From an uncultured Eubacteriales bacterium (lineage in GTDB: Bacteria > Bacillota > Clostridia > Oscillospirales > Acutalibacteraceae), in the NCBI GenBank assembly GCA_910577755.1, contig CAJTNL010000002.1:62001-126000 (forward strand): a DNA stretch of 64,000 nucleotides. Reading direction: 5' to 3'. Position 1 is the stretch's first letter. Every line of letters starts with the position of its first letter. A program made the position numbers and the translations under genes. Under the pieces are notes generated by a model. That model was not told the DNA's origin, ran no database searches, and saw only the letters and a program-made list of their open reading frames with translations. Positions 17,455 to 25,300 of the stretch are shown here, piece after piece.

Positions 17455-18248
17455 AACAATACCATTTAGATAAATCACCTATTGTTTATTATACCAACAG
17501 AAAGAAAAAAGCTGAGTGGATACTTTTTATACACGCAGCTTTTGTAAATCATAATATGTTTCAAACACAAATTGACTATTTTCAAGATAAATACAATATT
17601 CTTACTCTTGATATTATTGGTCACGGTAAATCAACGAAAGCAAGAAAAGGTGATAGTATAGTTAAAATGTCGGTGTGGATAAGTGAAATTCTAAAAACAG
17701 AAAAAATTGAAAAGATACATATTGTCGGGATTTCATTGGGGGCTATATTAGCGCAAGACTTTGCTAACCGGTATCCTGAAGCCGTACAATCACTTGCTTG
17801 TTTCGGCGGTTATGATATAAATAATTTTAATGTTAAAATGCAGAGACAAAATGGTGCATCACAGATGCTTATGATGCTCAAAGCTATATTTTCAGTCAAA
17901 TGGTTTGCAAAGTCGAATAAAAAAATATCTGCTTATACTTTGCAGGCTCAAAAGGATTTTTACGAGATGAATATTCAATTTCCTAAAAAGTCGTTTATGT
18001 ATTTAGCTTCTATGAATAGCATGATAAATGTTTGGCAAGCAAAGCCGAGGAAATATCCTTTACTGATTGGTTGCGGAAAGTACGATATTCCTATGGAAAT
18101 ATTAGCCGTAGAAATGTGGAAGAAAAATGAGCCAGAATGTAGTGTGATTATTTTTGAGGGAGCAGGGCATTGCGTGAATATGGATACACCGGATAAATTT
18201 AATGCAGCTATGGAGGAATTTTGGTTCAGTGGAAACTGCAAATGCTAA
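17451..18248 (+). CDS. Alpha/beta hydrolase
   Basis: A 265-residue cytosolic alpha/beta-fold hydrolase. The oxyanion region is ILFIHAAFVNHNMF. The nucleophile elbow is GISLG (Ser near residue 98). The catalytic His lies in EGAGHCVNMDTP near the C-terminus, and a GCGKYDIPM segment supplies the likely acid. The ATG overlaps the PadR stop, so the pair is one operon and the regulator probably answers to a compound this enzyme acts on. The substrate cannot be told from sequence. Esterase, lactonase and peptidase activities are all possible. Confidence 0.85.
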   Translation: MKQYHLDKSPIVYYTNRKKKAEWILFIHAAFVNHNMFQTQIDYFQDKYNILTLDIIGHGKSTKARKGDSIVKMSVWISEILKTEKIEKIHIVGISLGAILAQDFANRYPEAVQSLACFGGYDINNFNVKMQRQNGASQMLMMLKAIFSVKWFAKSNKKISAYTLQAQKDFYEMNIQFPKKSFMYLASMNSMINVWQAKPRKYPLLIGCGKYDIPMEILAVEMWKKNEPECSVIIFEGAGHCVNMDTPDKFNAAMEEFWFSGNCKC

Positions 18249-18414
18249 AAGCGGATTGGATACGTTGCCCTGTCTGCGGCAGTAAAACTCATGATAAAAT
18301 TAAGGAGGATACCGTTTTGAAAACTATCTACTATACTGTCTGAAATGTAAGCAGAAAATATTGATTGAGGTCAAAAATTTACAAGTAACCGTTATCAAAG
18401 AGCCAGACACATAA
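18242..18414 (+). pseudogene. Small Cys-rich KTR-like protein, frameshifted
   Basis: Overlapping the hydrolase stop, an ORF starts MLKADWIRCPVCGSKTHDKI (a CPVC zinc knuckle, GSKT) and stops at a TGA after about 32 codons. Adding one A in the short A run near 18320 continues it as NYLLYCLKCKQKILIEV, supplying the second CLKC knuckle, and it ends at TAA 18412. The four-Cys arrangement matches the small cysteine-rich KTR-type proteins commonly carried on Firmicute conjugative and integrative elements. It appears inactivated, which suggests that this patch is element-derived. Confidence 0.65.
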
Positions 18415-18445
18415 GATGAAGAGCCGACGAATAAATGAGTAATCA

Positions 18446-18508
18446 CCGCACATCGTTTTTTTATTAGATAGGTAGGATAAGCCTATCTAATAAAAAAACG
18501 ATGTGCGG
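18446..18508 (+). terminator. Very long terminator hairpin
   Basis: A perfect 27-bp inverted repeat (18446-18472 with 18482-18508) around a 9-nt loop. The outer arm is CCGCACATCG, then a T7 tract and ATTAGATAGG. It ends the PadR-hydrolase-KTR unit. Such unusually long hairpins are typical at the ends of mobile cargo genes. Confidence 0.85.
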
Positions 18509-18744
18509 GTGGGCTGATTTGTTATGCTTGAATTACCCTCCGACTTCGCTTTATGAAGTTTGGAGGGATTTCTTTTGCCTGCAACAGCTTTTAATACATA
18601 TACCATATCGAGGATGGGCAGATAGCCTGTAAAAAAACCTCGCTGTTGCGTGGAGGCTTTCTGCCCTACAAGTAGAAGTTAAATCTCTATACAATAGAAA
18701 TAAACTCTCTTTAAACTGTAAAGGTATGACAATCTTTGCTCATT
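18509..18744. other. Intergenic with two further hairpins
   Basis: No gene seen. Hairpin one, 18536-18567, pairs CCCTCC-GACTTC with GAAGTT-GGAGGG and is followed by a T-rich run (terminator-like). Hairpin two, 18616-18666, pairs GGGCAGA with TCTGCCC around inner CCTC/GAGG pairing. It may be remnant leader or terminator sequence from the accessory patch. Confidence 0.45.
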
Positions 18745-20031
18745 TTATTTTGTCAATAGATGTTCCAAAGCTGCAAGTTTGGCAGCAATACAGAAGATAT
18801 CCATGGCTTGCTTGAGTTCTTCGATAGAGGGGAAAGTGGGAGCAATACGTATATTACAATCATTTGGATCTTTTCCATATGGATAAGTAGCGCCAGCATC
18901 TGTTAGCGTTACTCCAGCCTCTTTACATAATGTTACCACACGTTTTGCGCAACCCTCCATTACATTTACACTTACAAAGTAGCCTCCTTGGGGATTGGTC
19001 CAATGTGCGAATCCAGCAGAGGTAAGCTCTTGTTTTAATGTATTTAATACAATATCAAATTTAGGTCGGATTAGTGCTTTATGCTGTTCCATAATTTTGG
19101 TTACGCCGTTTAGGTCTTTTAAAAAGAGCAGATGGCGCAATTGATTGATTTTATCGTAACCGATTGTTTGAAGCGCAAGCTTTTTACGAATTGTTGCAAG
19201 AGTATTTTTGCTGCCTGCCATAGCTGCAACACCGGCGCCTGGGAAAGTAATTTTAGAGGTAGAGGTAAAAATAATTGGTAAATCATCTGAGCCTTGTTTT
19301 TTGCATTCTTTCATTAAATTTAATAAGTTGTCGGGCGTGTCGCTGATATCGTGTACGCAGTATGCGTTATCCCAAAGAATTTTAAAGTCTTTGGCTGCTG
19401 GTTTTAATGTGGCAAAGCGACGAACGACTTCGTCAGAGTAAGTAATACCTTGTGGATTTGAATATTTTGGAACACACCAAATAGCTTTTACGGAAGTGTC
19501 GCTGGAAACTAATTGTTCTACCATATCCATATCAGGGCCCTGTTCCGTCATTGGTATTATAATCATTTCAATACCGAAGTATTCTGTTAATCCAAAATGG
19601 CGGTCATAACCGGGGCAAGGACAAAGAAATTTTAGTTTACCTTGCGCAGCCCATGGTTTACAGTTGCTGAATCCATAATGCATTCCAGCGTCTACTGTAT
19701 CAAACATCATGTTTAGGCTAGAGTTTCCGCCTACAATCACATCACAAGCATCTACGCCTAATAAATCTCCAAAAAATTGGCGCATTTCTGGAAGCCCCTC
19801 TAAAAGACCATAGTTACGGCAGTCATCTCCGTTAGCTGCGTATAATTCAGACTTTCCATGTAAAATATTCAGCATAGGCATAGAAAGCTCCAACTGTTCA
19901 GGTCCCGGTTTACCTCTTGCCATGTTCAGATTCAATTTCTGTGCTTGATAAGCGTTATATTTTTGTTGTAATGCTGTTTGTTCTTTGAGCAGTGCTTCTT
20001 TAGGCATAGATATGTATTGTTCTGTGTTCAT
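18745..20031 (-). CDS. PLP-dependent class I aminotransferase (aspartate aminotransferase Ic-like)
   Basis: A 428-residue fold-type I transaminase. The start shows LNMARGKPGPEQLELSM, a signature of the Ic subgroup of aspartate aminotransferases rather than classical AspC. The PLP lysine is in TSTSKITFPGAG (about residue 260). Asn/Asp/Tyr contacts lie in VPKYSNPQG and LWDNAYCVHD, and the carboxylate-binding Arg in CNIRIAPTFPS. It is probably an aspartate:2-oxoglutarate transaminase, though Ic members have varied specificity. It follows asnS on the same strand after a gap of about 280 nt, and may be metabolically linked through aspartate/asparagine. Confidence 0.88.
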   Translation of the reverse strand: MNTEQYISMPKEALLKEQTALQQKYNAYQAQKLNLNMARGKPGPEQLELSMPMLNILHGKSELYAANGDDCRNYGLLEGLPEMRQFFGDLLGVDACDVIVGGNSSLNMMFDTVDAGMHYGFSNCKPWAAQGKLKFLCPCPGYDRHFGLTEYFGIEMIIIPMTEQGPDMDMVEQLVSSDTSVKAIWCVPKYSNPQGITYSDEVVRRFATLKPAAKDFKILWDNAYCVHDISDTPDNLLNLMKECKKQGSDDLPIIFTSTSKITFPGAGVAAMAGSKNTLATIRKKLALQTIGYDKINQLRHLLFLKDLNGVTKIMEQHKALIRPKFDIVLNTLKQELTSAGFAHWTNPQGGYFVSVNVMEGCAKRVVTLCKEAGVTLTDAGATYPYGKDPNDCNIRIAPTFPSIEELKQAMDIFCIAAKLAALEHLLTK

Positions 20032-20312
20032 TTGCGTATCTCCTCAAATTATAATTGCATAAATATCTTCAAATTCGTATTTATTTTACACTTAATTATA
20101 AAAAAATGCAAGTTAATTTTAATAATCTTGCATATTGTTTACTTATCAATTTTTTGTATATCTTTTTTTCTCTATTTAACTAATAAATAAGCGTCTTATC
20201 TGTATTCTGGTATACTATATATTATTTTTAAGTGTGCTGATACATGCATGCTTTATTATTTATTAGGGGGCTTACTGATATGAGAACAGGGAGTATTGGT
20301 TGTGATATCAAA

Positions 20313-21707
20313 TTAGAAGTCAGCATGCCCAGTTGTTCTTGGAAACGGTAATACATCACGGATATTAGATATACCAGTTAAATACATGACCATACGTTCA
20401 AATCCTAAACCAAAGCCTGCATGTTTTGTTCCGCCGAAACGACGTAAATCTAAATACCACCAATAATCTTCGTTGTTTAAATTTAATTCATTCATACGTT
20501 TTGTTAATATATCAAGGCGCTCTTCACGCTGACTGCCTCCAATAATTTCACCAATACCGGGTACTAATAAATCCATAGCTGCAACGGTTTTGTTATCATC
20601 GTTTAGGCGCATATAAAAGGCTTTAATTTCCTTTGGATAATCAGTCACAAATAAAGGTTTTTGGAAAATTTGTTCTGTTAAATAGCGTTCATGCTCAGTT
20701 TGTAAATCCATGCCCCATATAACTGGATATGTAAAATTTGCCCCGCAGGTTTGCAATCTTTTAATTGCTTCGGTATATGTAATACAGGCAAAGTCAACGT
20801 TTAGAATATATTGCAAACGCTCTATTAATCCCGTATCAATAAATTGATTGCAAAACATAAGATCATCCGGGCATGTTTGCATCACATAAGAGATGATGTA
20901 TTTTATTAAGTCCTGTGCAAGCTCCATATCGTCTTGTAAATCTGCAAATGCGATTTCCGGCTCAATCATCCAAAACTCTGCTGCATGACGTTGGGTATTG
21001 GAGTGTTCTGCTCGGAAAGTAGGGCCAAAAGTATAAATATTACTAAACGCCATAGCCATACATTCCCCTTCTAGTTGTCCGGAAACGGTAAGAGAGATTG
21101 GTTTATCAAAAAAGTCTTTGGTATAGTCTATAGAACCATCTTCTTTTTTAGGTGGCTTTTTTAAATCTAATGTTGTAACCCGGAACATTTCACCGGCCCC
21201 CTCGCAGTCACTGCCGGTTAAAATAGGGGTATGGATATAAATAAAACCACGTGTATTAAAAAATTGATGAATTGCAAAAGAAGCGGCAGACCGTATGCGA
21301 AAAGCTGCACTATAGGTATTGGTACGAGGGCGAAGATGTGCCATAGAACGTAAATATTCTAAAGAGTGACGTTTTTTTTGCAAAGGATAATCAGGGGATG
21401 AAGCACCTTCTATGGTTATGTCGTTGGCATGTAGTTCAAATGGTTGTTTTGCGTCAGGTGTTATAATGAATTGACCTGTTATACAAAGAGCTGTACCAAT
21501 ATTTTGTTTGGTAATTTCTTTATAATTAGAAAGATGGTTTTCTTCACATACAATTTGTATACCTTTGAAACAGCTGCCATCGTTTAGGTTTATAAATCCT
21601 AATGTTTTTGAATCTCTTAAGCTGCGAATCCAACCGCATACGGTAATACGTTTATTTTGAAATTGTTTTGGATTTTGATATAATTGCATAATGGCTGTCT
21701 TTTTCAC
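20313..21707 (-). CDS. asnS: Asparaginyl-tRNA synthetase
   Basis: Charges tRNA-Asn. The 464-residue class IIb synthetase has an N-terminal OB-fold anticodon-binding domain (about 15-110; ITVCGWIRSLRDSKTLGFI). The catalytic core has motif 2 FRAEHSNTQRHAAEFWMIEPE and motif 3 GFGLGFERMVMYLTGISNIRDVLPFPR. The C-terminal PFPRTTGHADF is the AsnRS hallmark that separates it from AspRS. Its presence suggests direct Asn-tRNA charging. Confidence 0.97.
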   Translation of the reverse strand: MKKTAIMQLYQNPKQFQNKRITVCGWIRSLRDSKTLGFINLNDGSCFKGIQIVCEENHLSNYKEITKQNIGTALCITGQFIITPDAKQPFELHANDITIEGASSPDYPLQKKRHSLEYLRSMAHLRPRTNTYSAAFRIRSAASFAIHQFFNTRGFIYIHTPILTGSDCEGAGEMFRVTTLDLKKPPKKEDGSIDYTKDFFDKPISLTVSGQLEGECMAMAFSNIYTFGPTFRAEHSNTQRHAAEFWMIEPEIAFADLQDDMELAQDLIKYIISYVMQTCPDDLMFCNQFIDTGLIERLQYILNVDFACITYTEAIKRLQTCGANFTYPVIWGMDLQTEHERYLTEQIFQKPLFVTDYPKEIKAFYMRLNDDNKTVAAMDLLVPGIGEIIGGSQREERLDILTKRMNELNLNNEDYWWYLDLRRFGGTKHAGFGLGFERMVMYLTGISNIRDVLPFPRTTGHADF

Positions 21708-21836
21708 AGGATATTCTCCTTTTTTTACTTTTTACTGTTTACAATAAAATCATATTTGTAATATTATAACATATATTTAGAGAAACAGGTGCAGGTTAAT
21801 ATAAATATTTTATCTTTAAAAATTTAGGTATAAACC

Positions 21837-21865
21837 TTGCATTTTTATAAAATATGGTGTATACT
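21837..21865 (+). promoter_or_regulatory. Promoter of tRNA-Ser
   Basis: TTGCAT (21837-21842), a 17-nt spacer and TATACT (21860-21865), about 35 nt before the tRNA. Confidence 0.6.
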
Positions 21866-21900
21866 AATGAATACATAATCAGAGAAATCATAAATATTTT

Positions 21901-21986
21901 GGAGAGGTATTCTAATGGTAAGGAGCCACATTGGAAATGTGGTGTGCCGCAAGGCATTGTGCGTTCGAGTCGCATCCTCTCCGCCA
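21901..21986 (+). tRNA. tRNA-Ser (GGA)
   Basis: An 86-nt tRNA with encoded CCA. The acceptor stem GGAGAGG/CCTCTCC is perfect. Anticodon stem CCACA/TGTGG encloses loop TTGGAAA (anticodon GGA). A long serine-type variable arm (TGTGCCGCAAGGCAT) precedes T arm GCGTTCGAGTCGC. Confidence 0.96.
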
Positions 21987-21993
21987 AAGAAAG

Positions 21994-22020
21994 AAAAACC
22001 CGCATTATTGCGGGTTTTTC
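21994..22020 (+). terminator. Terminator of tRNA-Ser
   Basis: AAAAACCCGC (21994-22003) pairs with GCGGGTTTTT (22010-22019) around ATTATT, directly behind the tRNA. Confidence 0.92.
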
Positions 22021-22312
22021 TATTTTTTACACGAAATTTCTATATTTATGTCTTTGATTTTTCTAGGCATAAATATGTATTTCATAACATTTCGGTTTTA
22101 AAATGTTTTAGTTTTGGTAATTTCTTGGATTTTCATTCTCACATTAGCAAATAATACGCGAGTGTTCTAAAAAATAAATTTTAATATGTAGGAGTTCGGC
22201 TATATCAGTATATAATGTATTCCTATTAGATAGACTGGTACTTCTTAGGCCGTTTGGCTACATCCCTCAAAATTATCTGTATATTTTGGTAGGATAATCT
22301 GTTTTTTCTATT
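22021..22312. other. Intergenic, no gene seen
   Basis: About 290 nt of AT-rich DNA between the tRNA terminator and the 3' end of the giant protease. No clear terminator is visible for the protease and no sequence continuing its fifth repeat. Confidence 0.4.
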
Positions 22313-25300
22313 CTATTGACCATTATTTATCTGCCATAGATATATAAAATAAAATATATAAGTAAATACATCATCCATACCGAGATTATTTAGTTGATTA
22401 GCAAACGAATCCGTTTGATCTGAGTTGATCTTCATTACATGTGCATATGGATTATTGGATGAGTTAGAGGGATAGAGCCCATAGTAGTTGCCGTTTACTT
22501 CAGTCGTAATTAGATATTGTTTACCGCTGCCAATGGTTTGGTAACTGGTAACACGTACGTAACCAGGAATCTCAGTACTGGATTTTTCATTCGCTGCAGC
22601 AGGACGGTACAGGAAAAAGTTTTGGTTAACATCGTTTTGGTCATATTGTGTAGTTTGATCAAAATAGAGTTTGTTGCTATCATGATAAAAATATAAAAAT
22701 CCGTCATATTGGTCGGTAAAGGTATTTATCATAAAGGAGTGATTTTGTGTTGTGGCATATAGTCTTGTATTGCAAGTAGAATTTGTAGTCTGAGGATAGC
22801 TGGCTTTGCCGGGGCGCAGACACAGGGTTACCTTTTTTCCGCTGCTTATTTTAGATGAAATGGTACACTTATTATCACTGTTGGTAAAATCATATAAAGC
22901 ATTTTTGAGAGAAACTATTGGTCCGTTAAATTTGTTATCTGTACCTAAATTGCAGGTTCCGCTTGGAAGGAGGAGGGGAGGGTTAATTTTAATTACGTGA
23001 CTGTATTTATTGTTTGTATCGTTAGAGGGATGGAGGGCATAATAGGTATTGTGTGCCTCGGTCACAATTAAGTATTGACCGCCGTTGGTAATTGCATTGG
23101 CATTGTTTACCCAAACATATCCCGGAATCTCCGTGCTGGATTTTTCCCCTTCTATAGCAGGGCGAAAGAGTAGGAATTTATTATTGTAGTCCTCACTGTT
23201 ATTGGTTAACGTTTGATCAAAGTAAAGTTTACTAGCGTCCTGCCAGAAATATAAATATCCGTTATATTCACGAGAGGAGCTTTTAATATAAAATGTACCG
23301 TCATTGTTTTGTGTCAATGTAATGATACCGCGGCTGTCTGTGGTTTGAGGATAACCGGCTTTGCCGGGACGCAGGCATAGTGATACCGTTTGACCGCTGT
23401 TTGTTTGGGCAGAAACCGTGTAGCCGCTGCTATTAGATGTAAAGGTGTATAGCGAGTTACTTAAAGAAACAGTTTGTCCTGTAAAACTAATATTGTTGCC
23501 CAGATTACCTGTTCCGTTTTCAAGTCCTACGGAATTTACCCTAATGACAGAGGAGTATCGATTGTTAGTTGTGCTGGAAGGATAGAGAGCATAGCAGGCG
23601 CCTTCTGCCTCAGCTACAATTAAATACTGACCGCCGCTGATAACTGCATTAGATTTGGTTACCTGAACATATCCGGGTACCTCGTTGCTTGGTGTTTCCC
23701 CTATTTCAGCCAAGTGATACAGATAGAATCTTTTGTTGTATGTGTAACCTAGTTCCACCGATTGATCAAAATATAATTTGTTGTTTTCACGCCAAAAATA
23801 CAGATAACCAGTGTAGCCGGGAGAAGAGCTTTTTATGTAAAAGCTTCCATCATTATTTTCTATTAATGAAATAATACCAGGATTACCTGTGGTCTGTGGG
23901 TAACCGGCGTTGCCGCCACGTAGACATAGATTTACAGTTTCACCGCTGGTGGTATGGGCGGTAACGGTATAACCGCCATTGTTGGCGGTGAAAGTGTATA
24001 ATGCGTTACGGAGAGAAACCATTTGTTCAGTAAAACCGGCATCGCTTCCAAGATTGCCCATACCATCAGATATTTTTGCAGAATTGATCTTGATGACATG
24101 GGAATACTTATTATTGATTGAGTTGGAGGGATAGAGCGCATAATAGCCGTCTTTAACTTTAGCAACAATTAGGTATTGATTGCCGCTGATAATTTCTTGT
24201 TTATTTTTTACTTTTACATATCCAGGTACTTCAAAGCTTGTTGTTTCGCTGTTTGTACCGCAGCGGTAGATTAGAAACTTACAGTCATTGTCGGTTCGGT
24301 ACTGCTGGTCGAAGTAATTTTTGTTGTCACGCCAGAAATATAGATAACCGGTATAGTAAGAAGAAGTACTTTTTATATAGAAACTGCCGTCATTATTTTC
24401 CTCTAATGTAATAGAGACGGGACCGCCTATGGTTTGGGGGTAGCCTGGCTTGCCGGGGCGCAGTTGTAAGTATACTGTTTCGCCAGTGGTAGTTTGACCA
24501 GAAACCGAATAGCTTTCGTTGTTACTGGCGGTAAAGGTGTATAGAGCACGGCTCAATGAAACCGTTTCTCCGTTAAAACTGGCGTTAGTACCAAGATTTC
24601 CCGTGCCCTCAGCATATGGGGGTGCATTTATATTCACCTGAACCGTCATAGTTGTATCTGTTTTTCCAGTATCGTATTGATATGAGAAACTTACAGGATG
24701 ACCGCTACCATTAAATTGTACAATTCCTGTGCCGGAATCATATCTATATGTAGGGTCGGATATGGAAATGCGACCTAGAGTATCCCTTGGAATACTTTCT
24801 GACAAATCAATTATCCATTTATCATTCTGATATTGAGCGGGTAAAGTGAGATTTTGATTAGAGAGATTTACTCTATTTAGCCATTGATGGTTGGTTAAAT
24901 TTAAGGTAGCTAGTTGATTATCATAGCACTCTAATCTCCTTAACGCTGTGTTTTTACTTACATCAAGTATTGTTAGTTGATTAGAATAGCAGTATAGAAT
25001 GGTTAAAGATGTATTCCGGCTTATATCAAGTTCTGTTAGTTTATTTTCGTCGCAATATAGTCTTGTTAAGTTTGTATTTTGACTCACATTTAGTTCTTTC
25101 AGTTGATTGGACTCACAGTCCAACTCTGTTAATTTTGTATTCATGGTTATATCCAGTTTATCCAGCTGGTTATCATAGCAATATAGTCTTGTTAAATCTG
25201 TATTTTGGTTTACATCCAGTTTTTTTAGTTGATTGGAATAGCAATATAAATACAACAACCTTCCATGCTTACTTACATCCAGTGTTGTTAGTTGATTGTC

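Noticed and set aside
21796..22005. Small ORFs over the tRNA-Ser region on both strands
   Set aside because: They run through the tRNA and its terminator and are not protein genes.
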